Source: Scylla paramamosain (Eukaryota; Arthropoda; Malacostraca; Decapoda; Portunidae). From it: a DNA stretch of 64,000 nt. Positions 49,791 to 62,001 of the stretch are shown one piece after another. The stretch lies in NCBI RefSeq assembly GCF_035594125.1, contig NC_087168.1:9907150-9971149 (forward strand). Reading direction: 5' to 3'. The notes below the pieces were generated by a model. The model saw only the letters and a program-made list of their open reading frames with translations, was not told the DNA's origin and made no database searches. The translations under genes were made by a program, and so were the position numbers. Position 1 is the first letter of the stretch. Each line of letters starts with the position of its first letter.

Positions 49791-52492
49791 AGGGATATCA
49801 AGACAACAACACATCAGTAGAAATTGATCTGGAAGACATTGGCTGATAGTGTTGCCAGTAAATAAGCTGCAAAAGTTTGAGTTATTTATTTATTTTTCCC
49901 CCAATTCAATTGAATTTTATTTATTTCATTTTATTTATTTATTTTTTTCTTTTTTTCATATGGGGAAAACATTTATATAGTAGATCCACATTTGAAGAAT
50001 AAAATAATCCTGTACCCAAAACCAAGAAAGATTTTTAATTTTCAGTATTACACCTTACACTGACAAAATGTGAAAAAAAGCAACTTTATTACTCAACATC
50101 ACCTTCAAATCCCATTCAGCTGCTGTTACTGTGTATCAGAGGGTAGGTATTTTTACATCTTCAGGAATAACTCTCAGTAATAACTTTGGAATTGGGACCA
50201 TGTTTCCAGACACTCCACTAACTCATCACTATGGTCAAACAACAAAAGGCACATGCCTTAGTAAATTTACTGCATGCAAGACCTAGCCAGCCCCCCAAAG
50301 CATGAGTGTGTTGTGACATCACACTCTTCCCCATTGTCATCCTTTCCACCACAGAGATGATGCTCCTGCCACCATTACTGTAAATCAACATAGTTATTTT
50401 ATTCAATATTAACAAGCTACTATAATGATATTTGGGGAACATGACCTATCATTGCCTTTTACATGAAACTGAAATATAAGCTCATTAAGCTGAATTTCTT
50501 TACTTTTCTTCCTGCACTTTTATTTTGTTCACATCTTATTACAGTTTACTGTACTCATTATTTTCATGCTCAAAATACATGAAGCAATGTGTGATTTTCA
50601 AACATGCATCGTAGATGAAAGGAAATGAGACATGATGGTTGTACAAATTATGCAAACATAATACTCGGAACATTCTATATTTTAATCCTCATCACCATTC
50701 AGAAATAAATCCTCCTCTGGTCACCGTGGTGAGGATAACAGTTGGATGGAGCATGACATCCAGTAGCTAATTAAGTCTTGCATACCTTACTGTTACTTGA
50801 CCATAGTGACGAGAAAATTAGCCGATTATCTGTCAAAGGATAATCCCAATTCTTGTTGGAGAGTTATTCACAAAAAATGATGTAACATTCCCTTTGAAAC
50901 CCATAATAGATTATGAAGAGAAGGCCACAAATTCACCAAGTAACATCCTATTATGAAGAGAAGGCCACACATTCACCAAGTAACATTCTGTCTCTTCAGA
51001 ATGTACAAGCATTAAATAAAAACTCAGTGAAGGAAGTGCATACATTAGTGCTGTTTACAAACTTTTATACTTAACAGCAACCTTAGGCTTACATTCACTG
51101 ATATATTGCTCATTAATCCATTAATATAATAATAATTATGGGTATGTTCAGTACCATTACAAGAAATAACAGATTAATTCAATAAATATAGTCAATAAAT
51201 GCATGCCTGAGATAGTTCTCAAGTACATGAGTTAAGCAGCACAATCACAACATCAGTATACTCTCTATCTCTGCAGATTTTATCAACAAGACAACAATGA
51301 TGCTCCTAAAACTTTCTGGACATAGAATTCATCCTTTTGTTCAGTTTTAGTCAAGGAAAATGTTAAGTTCTTCTCAACATTATTAATTATTAACAAACAT
51401 GATAATATTTGAGGAAAATCCAAAGTAAGGTGAATAAGAAATTTTTATAATATAAAAAGCATTTTCGTTTATTACAAAAAGTAATGGTGAAGGCAACACA
51501 AATGCCTACTTGATGATGTCCTCAAGTGCTACAATCAGCTGTTGATGTCAGACACATCACTATATTTCTCACTTTTACATCGTATTATGTAAAAAATATA
51601 GTAATATAGCATGTAGTACAGCACTTGAATGATCATCATCGAGTACACCTCACTTCTGCTTTATGATCAGGTATGTTCCTGAAAAGTCAATCATATAGCA
51701 ATAGCAATCCATCATATGGTGAGTTTAAGGTTAAATAGGAAAAAAGCAGATCCACTCAAGCCTATTACTTTTGCTCTCTAATCAATTTTTCCATGTTTTA
51801 ATGCATGTATTTGAACATATTCAATTAGAATTATACAAATCATATTATAGAAATAAGAGAAGCAATAAGTACAAAAACTTAAAAAACTGGGGCAAACAAA
51901 GGGTCCAGGCAATGGAGTTCTCTTCCTCACCAACCTAACTACAGTTAATGATCTGTTTTGTGTCCAGATTTACTTTTTAGGGCTTTTTGGGGCCTTTTGA
52001 CTGACACAAGATGATGCAGGATGTTTAGCAGACATGGCTGCACACATTGATAGGGCTTGGTATAATAAATAAGGGTAAACAGAGCATAATCACTTGATGA
52101 ACAATGTGACAACACAGGAAGAACTAAGGCAGTAGCATGGGCTCTTTCTTTAGTTGGGGCTGCTGTGATCAAAGATAGTAACGGTGAGCATAACACTACA
52201 TTGTGAGCCAAGGGATACCAATGAAAGCCATTTGTGAGAGGGAAATATCATATAGCAGGGCATTGCATCATGGATGAGGTGTATTTGTGTTGCCTTCACA
52301 TCATATAATTTATAATAATCAAAAAGGCTTTATTTTGTAAAGATTTTTGTTTTCAATCACCTTACTTTAAATTCTTTCCCAAACAGTAACAGCATGTTTG
52401 TTAATATTCATTATTAGCAGCTTAGCATTGCTTTTGATGATAAATTACATGTCAAAAATTTTCAACAGACTAGGAAACAGACAGATACTTTT
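49791..52492. other. Long unassigned AT-rich stretch
   Basis: No gene or transposon recognised over 2.7 kb. It holds a (TTTA)n-like patch at about 49885-49950 and an exact-register 40-base tandem duplication (TTATGAAGAGAAGGCCACA ... CACCAAGTAACAT) at 50911-50990. Probably intergenic or intronic. Confidence 0.45.
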
Positions 52493-53053
52493 CGTCTTAT
52501 GAACTCCTCCCCTCTAACTGACTGTCTTCAGCTACTTTCTCATTGCCACAATGTGCATCGCTTGGTATCTTCTACCACTATTTTCATGCCAACTCATACC
52601 GCTCTTCTAGACAGGAATGGAATCGAAAGCTTTTCATCTCATCAACTCCTCTCCTCTAACTGACTGTCTTCAGCCTCTTTCTCATCATCGCAATGTTTCA
52701 TCTCTTGCTATCTTCTACCACTATTTTCATACCAACTGCTATTCTGATCTTCCTAACTGTATGCCTCCCCTCTTCCCACAGTCTTGCTGCACAAGAACTT
52801 CTTCTTTCTCTCACCCCTATTCTGTCCACCTCTTTAATGCAAGAGTTAACAAACAAGTATTCTCAATCATTCATCCCTTTCTCTGGTAAACTCTTGAATT
52901 CCCTGTACAGTATGCATCTGTATTTCCACCTTCCTATGACTTGAACTCTTTCAAGAGGGAGGTTTCAAGACACTTATCCTGTAATTTTTGACTACCACTT
53001 TCAACTGTTTGGGGACTGATACCCCTCATACATAAAAAAAAAAAAAAAAATTA
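52493..53053 (+). mobile_element. LINE-A 3' copy with partial internal duplication and poly(A)
   Basis: The plus-strand C-terminal block occurs twice. First is a short version (52493-52590: CTCTAACTGACTGTCTTCAG to CATGCCAACTC), then the full version from about 52591 (DRNGIESKAFHLINSSPLTD in one frame, HHRNVSSLAIFYHYFHTNC). The 3' end reads TGGGGACTGATACCCCTCAT, then ACATA, then an A-run 53034-53050. A tandem duplication of the C-terminal segment is the simplest explanation. Confidence 0.87.
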
Positions 53054-53105
53054 CTATGCACAAATTGCAAATGTCTTAAAAATGAAGTAACAGCTATTTA
53101 TAATG

Positions 53106-53207
53106 ACAGTCACAACAATAATCATGTTTTAATAAGAAATTAAAGAAAATAAGATTCATCTGTAGTGACTTACTTGTTTTATTATTAAAACATGATTACT
53201 GTTGTGA
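53106..53207. repeat. Inverted repeat, 27-bp arms
   Basis: GTCACAACAATAATCATGTT(TTAATAA) at about 53108-53134 pairs with 53179-53207 with one mismatch (AATAATCATG versus AGTAATCATG). About 45-base loop. A possible small MITE; no clear target duplication seen. Confidence 0.8.
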
Positions 53208-53236
53208 CACTCATATGGGGGCTGCAATAATGCAAA

Positions 53237-53372
53237 ATGCTGAACAAAACTTACCAGATAGTGTCACAACACTGTGTATACCTGATGGCAAAGTCAGTAT
53301 ATTAATGCTGAACAAAACTTACCAGATAGTGTCACAACACTGTGTATACCTGATGGCAAAGTCAGTATATAA
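53237..53372. repeat. Tandem duplication, 68-base unit
   Basis: ATGCTGAACAAAACTTACCA ... CTGATGGCAAAGTCAGTATA is exactly repeated with a period of 68 (53237-53304 and 53305-53372). Near-identity indicates a recent event. Confidence 0.95.
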
Positions 53373-54065
53373 ATCCTTATTTCTTATAATATGCTTGAAT
53401 GTTACAAATGTCATTGCTCCTTAATATTTATATGTTGAGATAACATTAATAATAAAAGTTATTAGCCAATAGGTGCTTGGGATTACAAATCTGCATAGAT
53501 CTCTTCACTTTACTTGCTTCGACTTCCAGTGAACCAACTATACTTGCTATATATGTACTGTGTTTGTGGCAGTCATACAGGAAAGTTGATTATCAGTCCA
53601 TAGAGACCGATTTTTGGCAGCAATTCTGTGGATCTTAGTCTCTGTGTTCTTTCATGATTTCAGTAAAAACTATGGCAAAAGAGGAAAGAGCATCTATATG
53701 AAAAGTAACACTTGAGCAGATATTTCTTAGTAAAAAAGATTCACTGTTCAGTTGCTGCTGATATGCAAATGGCCACCACTGAGCACTATAAAGGATAAAT
53801 CTCCCCCACCTCTTGGAAATGTCTCCTCGAGCAGCAGTACATTTCCCAGTATACTTCCTGTTGACACAAACCACTTTATGGATTTCTTAGTAGAAACTTG
53901 TGACAACTGGTCTAAAAATCTGCACATTAGCCACCAAAAAGATATACCCCTACAAGTGAGCAATCATACAAAACCATTTTGTATGACTGACAATAACACA
54001 TTACATACCTACTGGTTGAAATGCACCTGCAATACAAGATTTATAAGCCATCAAAATAGCTACTG
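53373..54065. other. Unassigned stretch
   Basis: No gene recognised. A 104-codon plus-strand frame at 53752-54066 has balanced composition but no recognised domain or splice context. Confidence 0.35.
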
Positions 54066-54330
54066 ATATATTAAGCTGGGAATCCCACACTGGCCCAGAG
54101 AAAACACCATACACTCATACACACATCATTCACACTCTTATCTTTATCTAAGCTTGGTGGAAATGAACACTTGTGGATCATCATACTACACCTTAGGAGC
54201 TTAGGTATAACATTGTTGGCCACATATATCCACAGGAAGTTCCTACAGCAATGGTTTACCTCTGCTCTTTCATAACATGACTGTTCCCTACCCTGTACCT
54301 ACTCCAATCCTGAGACCACAGCAGATGTAA
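54066..54330. repeat. Dispersed repeat related to 18051-18112
   Basis: GGGAATCCCACACTGGCCCA, then GAGAAAACACCATACAC (about 54076-54112), corresponds to GGCAGTCCCACATGGGCTGG, CTCAGACAAGGCACCATACAC at 18051-18090. Both pass into a CA-rich tail. It may be a SINE or LINE fragment; too little remains to classify. Confidence 0.5.
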
Positions 54331-55264
54331 GGGTGTAGGGTGTGCAACACCCTACTTGCATTTCTGACTGTCTTAGAGATATGCCCAACATTCTTGACCT
54401 TTTCCTAACCTCTAATCCTTCTGCTTGTGCTGTTACCCTGTCTTCTCCGTTGAGCTCCTCCAATCACAATCTCGTATATGTATTCATCCTATAGCTCCAG
54501 TCCCTCCTCAGAATCCCCCTAAGTGGAGGTGCCTCTGACATTTTGCCTCTGCTAGTTGGGGGGACCTGAGGAGGTATTTTGCTGATTTTCCTTGGAATGA
54601 TTACTGCTTTCATGTCAGAGACCTGTCTGTGTGTGCTGAGCACATACCAGAGATGATAGGGTGTGGCATGGAGGTGGATATTCCTCATTCTTTCTCTTGA
54701 CTTCAACCTTCCAAACATTGGTTTAACACAGCCTGTTTTCGTGCATGAGAAGAAATACATGATAGGTGGCCAACAAAGATATTTGAGCCTTCCATCACCA
54801 GAATCCCATGTGCTTTATATTTCTGCCCGGAACTATGCCAAGTCTGTTTTCCAAGTAGCCAAAAACTCCTTCATTAATAGAAAGTGTCAAAATCTTTCAA
54901 GATATAACTCCCCTTTTGATTTCTGGCACCTAGCCAAAAACATCTCCAATAACTTTACTTCTTCTTTCCCTCCTTTATTTCAACCAGATGGCACCACTGC
55001 TATCACATCTATATCTAAAGTTGAGTTCTTCACTGAAACATCTGATAAAAATCTACCTTGCATTGTTCAGGGCTTGTTCCTCCCTCTCCACCCTCTGACT
55101 ACTTCATGCTACCTAATAAAATTCTCCACAATGATGTTTTCCATGCCTTCACTGGCCTAAACCCTCAGAAGGCTTATGAACCTGATGGGGTCCCTCCTAG
55201 TGTTCTCCAAAACAGTGCCTCCATGCTTGTACCTTGCCTAGTCAAACTCTTTCAACTCTGTCAA

Positions 55265-55795
55265 GAACATAAGAACATAAGAAATAAGGAAAGCTGCAAG
55301 AAGTGACCAGGCTTACACATGGCAGCCCCTGTATGAAATATACCTACCTTTTTCCATCTATTATCCCCATCTATAAACCTGTCTAATCTTCTCTTAAAGC
55401 TCTCTAGTGTCCTAGCACTAACAACATGATTACTGAGTCCGTTCCACTCATCTACCACTCTATTTGAGAACCAATTTTTTCCTATCTCCTTCCTAAACCT
55501 AAATTTTTCAAGCTTGAACCCGTTATTTCTTGTTCTACCCTGGTTGCTGATCCTAAGAATTTTGCCTATATTCCCCTTGTTATAACCCTTATACCACTTA
55601 AAGACTTCTATCAGGTCCCCTCTTAACGTACGTCTTTCTAAAGAATGTAAATTTAGCAACTTCAATCTCGCCTCATAAGGAATACTCCTCATCCCCTGTA
55701 TCCTTTAAGTCATTCTCCTCTGTACTGATTCTAATAGACCTATATCTTTCCTGTAATGTGGGGACCAGAACTGCACAGCGTAGTCTAGATCTACC
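55265..55795 (-). mobile_element. CR1-like LINE 3' end nested inside LINE-A copy E
   Basis: The minus-strand frame 55692-55261 reads MRSIPYEARLKLLNLHSLER, RTLRGDLIEVFKWYKGYNKG, NWFSNRVVDEWNGLSNHVVS and ARTLESFKRRLDRFIDGDNR. This is the conserved C-terminal region of CR1-like elements and is intact for 143 residues, the cleanest copy in the window. The 3' terminus is the repeat TTATGTTCTTATGTTCTTGA. On both sides the LINE-A reading continues, so this is a later insertion. Confidence 0.9.
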
Positions 55796-56020
55796 TTTGC
55801 TTCTTGCTAGAAGTTTGCCTACATTCAGCCTGTTCCTAAAGGGGTGACCATTCTAATCCCTTAAACTAACATCCTATTACTTTAATTTCCTGCCTATCTA
55901 AAATTTTTTTAATCTATCCTCAACAGGAAGATTCTTAAACATCTATCACTTCACAACCTTCTATCTGATCGTCAGTATGGTTTCTGTCAAGGCCACTCTA
56001 CTGGTGATCTGGCTTTCCTT

Positions 56021-56855
56021 ATGGAGTCTTGGTCATCCTATTTTAGAGGTTTTGGTGAACCTTTTGCTGTTGCCTTAGACATATCAAAAGCTTCTGATAG
56101 AGTCTGGCACAATGCTCTGATTTCCAAACTACCCTCCAATGGCTTCTATTCTTCTCTCTGTAACTTCATCTCAAATTTCCTTTCTGACCATTCTATTGTT
56201 GCTGTGGTAGATGGTCACTGTTCTTCTAAATCTATTAACAGTAGTGTTCCTCAGGATTCTGTCCTGTCACCCACTCTTTTTCTATTATTCATCAATGATA
56301 TTCTAAACCAAACTTCTTGTCCTATCCACTCCTACACTGATGATACCACCCTGCACTTTTCCACGTCTTCGCAGACATCCAACCCTTCAGGAAGTAAACA
56401 GTTCATGCAGGGAAGCCACAGAACACCTGACTTCTGATCTCTCTAAAATTTCTTATTGGGGAACAGCAAACATAGTATTGTTCAATACCTCAAAAACTCA
56501 ATTCCTCCATCTATCAACTCAACACAACCTTCCAGACAGCAATCCCCTCTTCTTCAATGACACTCAATTGTTGCCCTCTTCTAAACTGAACATCCTCAGT
56601 CTGTCCTTTAATTATAATCTAAACTGGAAACTTCACATCTCATCTCTAGATAAAACAACTTCTATGAAGTTAGGCTTTTTGAGACATCTCCGCCAGTTTT
56701 TCTCACCCTTCCAGCTGCTAACTCTGTACAGGGGTCTTATTCGTCCATGTATGGAGTATGCTTCACATGTCTGGGGGGGGTTCCACTCATACCACTCTTC
56801 TAGACAGGGTGGAATGAAAAGCTTTTTGTCTCATCAACTCCTCTCCTCTAACTGA
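56021..56855 (+). pseudogene. LINE-A copy E reverse transcriptase palm, thumb and C-terminal start
   Basis: Two overlapping frames. 56021-56437 (ALDISKASDRVWHNALISKL, NSSVPQDSVLSPTLFLL, HSYTDDTTLHFS) breaks by frameshift into 56340-56855 (LRRHPTLQEVNSSCREATEH, LSFNYNLNWKLHISSLDKTT, LIRPCMEYASHVWGGFH). The substitutions GVPQGS to SVPQDS and YADD to YTDD would impair catalysis. Confidence 0.88.
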
Positions 56856-57689
56856 CTGTCTTCAGCCTCTTTCCCATCGCCACAACGTTTCATCACTTGC
56901 TATCTTCTATCGCTATTTTCATGCTAACTGCTTTCCTGATCTTGCCAACTGCTAGCCTCCCCTCCTCCCATGGCCTCACTGCACAAGACTTTCTTCTTTC
57001 CTTCACCCCTATTCTGTCCAGTATCCTCAATTATTTATCCCTTTCCCTGATAAACTCTGGAATTCCCTGCCTGCTTCGGTATTTCCATCTTCCTATGACT
57101 TGAACTCCTTTAAGACACTTATCCTTCAATCTTGACTACTGTTTTGGACCCTATTCATTGACTGGCATCTCAGTGGGGCTTTTTTTTATTGGATTTTTGT
57201 TTCCCTTTGCTGGTGTCCCTCCTACATTATAAAAAAAAAAACTTCCTACAGTGCTCTACATTTAAAATAACTATCTAAAATTTCTGTAACAAAAAGATAT
57301 CACAGTAAAAGTTACAGCAAAAGTTATGAATTATACTTATATTTTCTTTTAATACTTTAAATGTTTTGGAGAACCAATAATTTATACCTATGCTTTTTTT
57401 TATATGAGTAAAACTACCTTTCAAAGTTTATCTAAACTATAGAAAAAACAACTGGTCTTACTGCCATTTCTGGAACACTCATATGTACTTATATACCTAC
57501 TGTCAATTACTATAAATAGTGCAAAGATACAATGGCCAGTAATATCCACTGCCACTGTTACATTAAGGCCTTTAGTAAAGGTCAGGCATAGTAACATAAT
57601 AGATGGTCCAGATATTTTACAGCAATGAATATGCCCTAATTAAATAAGTAGTAGCAGAATTACATTCATACTAGTGATATTTCAATATG

Positions 57690-58290
57690 TATGAGGGTCT
57701 GCAGCATGGGGCAACAAACATGAAAAACAAAGGGCCTATTAAAACTGCCATTCTCTAAACAGAACAGACCAAAACATAATCAAAAGTTATTTTGAGAAAT
57801 GTCTCAAAACCTCCCTCTCAAAGGGGTTTAAGTCTTAAGCAGGAGGAAATGCAGAAGTAGGCAGTGTGTTCCAGAGTTTACCAGTTACAAAAAACAAAAC
57901 ATTAAGAATCCTGGTTAACTCTCCACTAGGAAGGTAGACAGAATAGGGATGAGAAGTAGAAAGTCTCAAGCAACAAAGTTGCAGAAGGGGGTGTAGGAAG
58001 GCATGCAGTTAGCAAGACTGGAAGACCAGTTGGCATAAAAGTAGTGATAAAAGATAGAAGCAACCTTGCAGTGATGAGAGAAAGGCTAAGGAAAGTCAGT
58101 TAGAGCAGAGGAGTTAAGACAAAATACTTTTGATTACACTCTGTTTAAAGAGATCTGTGTGAGTGGTCTCTCTTTCTAGGAACAGGCTGAATATAGCCAT
58201 ACTTCCAGCAGGAAGGAGAGCAACAACAGAGAAGGAGAAAGACAACAGAGTTAGAAGAGTTTGAGACTGACACCAAAAAGAAAGTGTTCT
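57690..58290 (-). mobile_element. Old, diverged LINE-A 3' copy
   Basis: The minus-strand C-terminal and 3' region is recognisable from blocks such as GGGGCAACAAACATG, 'cctccctctcaaaggggtttaagtc', 'gtgttccagagtttaccag' and 'gcatgcagttagcaagac'. It then jumps near 58165 to RT-fingers sequence ('aggaacaggctgaatat', 'acttccagcaggaagg'), i.e. an internal deletion. The most diverged LINE-A copy here and so probably the oldest. Confidence 0.85.
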
Positions 58291-59043
58291 TTGTCTCAAC
58301 CAATGTATAAAGAAAATAAGAAGCACATCTTCATTTAACTTGGTATATGGAAAGAAGTTTTAAGAGGTATTATTGTCAAGGAACTGCCAGCTTTGCAAAT
58401 TTCAGGGCACGAAAAGAATGTTTTCTCCTATCTTGTGTCACTTCTTAATTTATCTTCAATTTATTTCATGCCATTTAGCACTAATAGGCCCCAAAGTTTC
58501 TTACAGAAATACAAACAATTTACAATAAATTTATCCTTATAATAAGTGAACATCACCTTACTTCATCTGCTGCCGGACAGGAAGTGCTCTTTTCCATAGG
58601 CAGCACACATCTGCAATGAATTTATGGACTGTAGATAATGCACAGATATGTATGCAATGAATCTGTGGACTATAGATAATGCACAGATATGTATTTAGTA
58701 TTACACTAAAGGACAGGTCTATTTTGTCTTGTCTATTATTTCCTTTAATCAAATTTGTGTGTTTTAATTGCACATGTCCTGCCCAAATATAATTGATGAA
58801 CTTGAACTGCTGCTGCTCTTCGTGCATTCACTCTCCTGCTAAAAACCATTACAAATGTCAATCTTTATATTTAAAATGCTAAACTTCTTTACAGTCTTAG
58901 TTTAACCTCTCCTAATTAACAACTATGTCATCTTTCTACATTCATCACTTACAGAAATCTATGACTGATTTGTCCACATTTATCTCTCTATTGATTCAAC
59001 TCAAATAAATCTTTTCCTCATCTATCCCACAATGCATGAGATA
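58291..59043. other. Unassigned stretch with a 41-base tandem duplication
   Basis: No gene recognised. TGCAATGAATTTATGGACTG ... CACAGATATGTA is tandemly duplicated at 58612-58652 and 58653-58693 with three substitutions. Confidence 0.5.
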
Positions 59044-59065
59044 GTGTGTGTGTGTGTGTGTGTGT
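59044..59065. repeat. (GT)n microsatellite at SINE 3' edge
   Basis: 22 bases of GT repeat immediately beside the SINE. In SINE orientation it is a (CA)n tail. Confidence 0.92.
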
Positions 59066-59342
59066 TTCACCTACGGTCGTCTGCTGGTCACCCAGCCAGC
59101 TGTTACCCTACGGAAAGAGCTCAGAGCTCATAGTGACCGATCTTTGGGTAGGACTGAGACCATTTACACACCACACACTGGGACAGCGAGGTCAAAACCC
59201 CTCAGGTTACATCCCATACCTATTCGCTGCTAGGTGAACAGGGGTTAGACATTAAGAGGCTTGGCCATTTGCCTTGCCGTGCCTGAGTTTCAAACTTGGG
59301 CCTTCTTGGTTGTGAGCCAAGCATGCTAACCACTACACTACA

Positions 59343-59345
<3 letters not shown>
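59066..59345 (-). mobile_element. tRNA-derived SINE with microsatellites at both ends
   Basis: Minus-strand head: TAGTGTAGTGGTTAGCATGC (A-box region), an anticodon-arm-like stem CTTGG-CTCACAA-CCAAG that pairs perfectly and would present CAC (Val-type), and AAGTTTGAAACTC (B-box region, 59285-59296 on the plus strand). Body: CCTGTTCACCTAGCAGCGAA, shared with the SINE at 36421. It is followed on the minus strand by (CA)n. Flanked upstream by the (GT)n at 59345-59430. Confidence 0.85.

Positions 59346-59430
<85 letters not shown>
59345..59430. repeat. (GT)n microsatellite between SINE and LINE-B end
   Basis: 86 bases of GT repeat. On the minus strand it forms the (AC)n tail right after the LINE-B terminus ...ACAACTAAGCAA. 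Confidence 0.97.
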
Positions 59431-59436
<6 letters not shown>

Positions 59437-60221
59437 AGTTGTGTTTACCTATATGTAATTTAAGGGGCCTAAGCTACATCATTTGGTCCTGCCTCCATAT
59501 CTACACTAGTCCAGTTTTTCCTTGAAGTTGTGGACACTCATTGCCAATACTACATCCTCGCTTAGCTTGTTCCAAACTTCTATATTTCTCTGTGAGAAAC
59601 TATATTTCTTTGTTACTCAAGCATCTTCCTTTTCTTAGTTTTTTTGCTATTTCCTCGTATGTATCTGGTATTTCCTACTTCTCTTAGCAGCAGTTTCTCA
59701 TTATCAATTTTTTCCAACTCCATTCCACAATATATATATCAGTATTATATCTCCACTTCCTCTTCTTTGTTCCAGTGTTGGCAGATTCATTTCCTTTAAC
59801 CTGCCTTCATATGTTAATTATTCCTGTTCTGGAACCATCTTCATTGCCATTCTTTGTATCCTTACAATTTTTTTTTTTTTTTTTTTTTTGTGGGGGAAGA
59901 CCACACTGATTCACCATATTCCAACTTTTGTCTAATCATAGTGGTAATTATCTTTCTCATCATATCTTTATCCATGTAGTGGAATGCTGTTCCAACATTT
60001 CTCACCATTTTATATGTATCTCTGAATATCTTTTCTATATGTTTCTTCAACTGTTGACTATCCTGTATTATCACTCCCAGATCTTTCTCTTCTTGTACTT
60101 TTATTATTTCTTCATTTCCCATTTTATATGTCCATTTTGGTCTCTTTTCACTTTTTTCCCATTTCTATTACATGACATTTTTATCACGTTAAATTCCATC
60201 TCCCTACTCCAGTCCCAGATT

Positions 60222-60512
60222 TTATTCAAATCCTCTTGTAGAATTTAAGTCTTTGTTGTTTCTTATATGTCTTTGTAATTTTGCATTATCTGCAAACAAA
60301 CTCATGCAACTCTTTATTCCTTCAGGAATATAATTTCTGTAGATCAGGAAAAGCATTGGAGCTACCACTGATCCTTGTGGTACTCCACTATCTACTTCTC
60401 TCCATTTTGATTTTACATCTTTACTACTGTTCTCACTTCTCTTCCCTTTAAGTAGCTTTCCATCCAATTTATTATTTTTACATTTAATCCTCTTACATTC
60501 TCTAGCTTCCAA
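60222..60512 (-). pseudogene. LINE-B reverse transcriptase palm with altered catalytic box
   Basis: SGVPQGSVVAPMLFLIYRNY is well preserved, but the catalytic box reads LFADNAKLQR, with the second Asp of FADD replaced by Asn, which should abolish polymerase activity. Frame overlap with the preceding segment marks a frameshift near 60420-60500. Confidence 0.88.
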
Positions 60513-60934
60513 AGTAGCTTGTTGTGGGGAACATTGTCAAAAGTGTTTTTTAGATCTAAATACACAAAGTCTACCCATCCATCCCTCTCCTGTGTTATAT
60601 CAGTCACTCTCAAATAGAAGCTCATCAAATTTGTTATATATGATCGTTTCTGTCTAAAGCGATACTGTTTTTCTAATATTATATGTTCTTCTAGAAATTT
60701 TGTCCACTGCTTCTTTATCACTTTTTCACAGATCTTACATATTATGCTGGTCATTGATACTGGTCTGTATTTTAGACCAGTACCAGTATCTTTCTTTCCA
60801 CTTTTATAAATTGGCACTATGGCTGCTCTCTTCCATTCCTTAGGCACTCTTCCCGTTGGTAATGAGCACTTTATTATGTCATATACTGGTTCAATTAACT
60901 GTTTACTGCACTCTTTTAAAATGAAACCTGACAC
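60413..60934 (-). pseudogene. LINE-B reverse transcriptase fingers and first palm segment
   Basis: 173 residues: SGFILKECSKQLIEPVYDII, VPKEWKRAAIVPIYKSGKKD, YRPVSMTSIICKICEKVIKK, EKQYRFRQKRSYITN (finger motif) and FVYLDLKNTFDNVPHNKLLW, where the first catalytic Asp survives and KAFDKVPH is slightly altered. The longest clean RT frame of the LINE-B type in the window. Confidence 0.9.
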
Positions 60935-61640
60935 TCCATCTGGTTCTGTTGCTTTTTCTCTCTTCCAGTTTCTCCATCATTTTATAAACTTCTTTGATTA
61001 CTGTAATTTCCCATGTTTGCTTTTTTTTGTCTTTTAATCTTGTGGTTCTTTAAATTCTGAGTACATCTATATTGGTATACATCATATTCAGTCCTTCATT
61101 TTTACTATATTTTCTCTATTCTATTTTAATTTATTCCTTTTCTTTTATGTACCAGTTTGTATGTTATATTTTCTCCTATATTCCATAAACTATACCACTT
61201 TTCTTCTTATCTACTGTATCTCTAGCCAGATCTTTATTGTTTTTCAGTGCCTTCACCACTTTCCACATTTTGATTTTTCTTTCAGTTGCTTTTCAATTAT
61301 TTACTTACAGTCAACATTTGCTCTATTATTTTTTTTTATTTTCCATCCTTCCATTTCATCTATGACCCCCTCCCTCACCCTCTTCTCACCCTTCACTAGT
61401 TCAGCTTTCAAATCTTTATTTTCTTTCATCACTGTATCTATGTTGTTTTTTAATTCCTCATTTTCTTAATAATGTGTTGTTCTCTCACTCTCATTTCCTC
61501 CAGTTCAGGTATTTCACCTGAAGGGTTTATACCACTCACAACACTACTTCCAGCTCCTTTTCTGCTGTTCTGCATCACTTTTCACTTTCCTAAGTCTCAA
61601 TTTCATATCAGTCATTTTCTTGAAATCCATCAAAGTTCAT

Positions 61641-61872
61641 TCTGGGATAGCAAATATAAACTATCTTAAGAGATTCTATGAAGAAATGGACTGAGGAAAG
61701 CTAAAAAGAGCAAATGATGTGCAAGATAAATATGACATTTTTATGGAACTACATGAGACAGGAGTGAATAAATGTTCCATTATACAGACCTAAAGAAAAA
61801 GAAAAACAGGTGTGGTTCAATGCAAGATGTGCAAAAGCAAAGAAAAAATGTGTGTGTACCAAATTTACCTAG
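61641..61872 (+). mobile_element. LINE-B-type linker fragment, opposite strand
   Basis: A decayed plus-strand frame reads NYLKRFYEEMD, RANDVQDKYDIFMELHETGV, then a shift and QVWFNARCAKAKKK: the endonuclease-RT linker style of LINE-B (compare 26440-26650, including YNARCVEAKRK). Opposite orientation to the neighbouring element. Ends beside a (GT)n run. Confidence 0.6.
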
Positions 61873-61944
61873 TCGTGTGTGTGTGTGTGTGTGTGTGTAC
61901 AGTTCTTTTATGCTGAGGGTTTCAAATTAAGACTTCAAAGATTC

Positions 61945-62001
<57 letters not shown>
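61873..62001. repeat. (GT)n and (AC)n pair in inverted orientation
   Basis: (GT)n at about 61873-61898 and (AC)n at about 61946-62001 flank about 47 bases, forming a potential hairpin. The left run directly follows TTTACCTAGTC, the complement of the LINE-B terminal word GACTAGGTAAA. Confidence 0.93.

Larger units (their letters stand above)
54338..57240 (+). mobile_element. LINE-A copy E with a nested CR1-like tail
   Basis: Plus-strand copy: endonuclease remains ([13 protein letters not shown] near 54395, SSNHNLVY near 54455), linker, RT fingers (AYEPDGVPPSVLQN near 55170, where the usual G-P-D-G has become E-P-D-G), an interruption by a minus-strand CR1-like 3' end (55265-55795), then DRQYGFCQGHSTGD, VALDISKASDRVWHNALISK, then SSVPQDSVLSPTLFLLFIND, HSYTDDTTLHFSTS (YADD changed to YTDD), C-terminal block and the 3' end TGGTGTCCCTCCTACATTAT followed by an A-run. 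Heavily mutated. Confidence 0.92.
59431..61640 (-). mobile_element. LINE-B-type relic with ORF1-like coiled coil, RT and AC-tail
   Basis: Minus strand in 5' to 3' order: a coiled-coil ORF1-like remnant (about 61460-61300: ENEELKNNIDTVMKENKDLK, AELVKGEKRVREGVIDEM); a trace of the endonuclease start (NMMYTNIDVL near 61090); a jump to the RT start (KMMEKLEEREKATEPDGVSG, with a split frame near 60960); RT 60934-60222; thumb 60122-59862 (KVQEEKDLGVIIQDSQQLKK, MDKDMMRKIITTMIRQKLEY); 3' region 59860-59431; then (AC)n. Most of the endonuclease is deleted. A poly(T) at 59871-59889 sits inside the thumb region. Confidence 0.85.

Noticed and set aside
59270..59342. Functional tRNA-Val gene on the minus strand
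   Set aside because: The anticodon arm pairs, but the B-box is altered (TTTGAAAC), no proper acceptor stem was found, and the sequence continues as a SINE.
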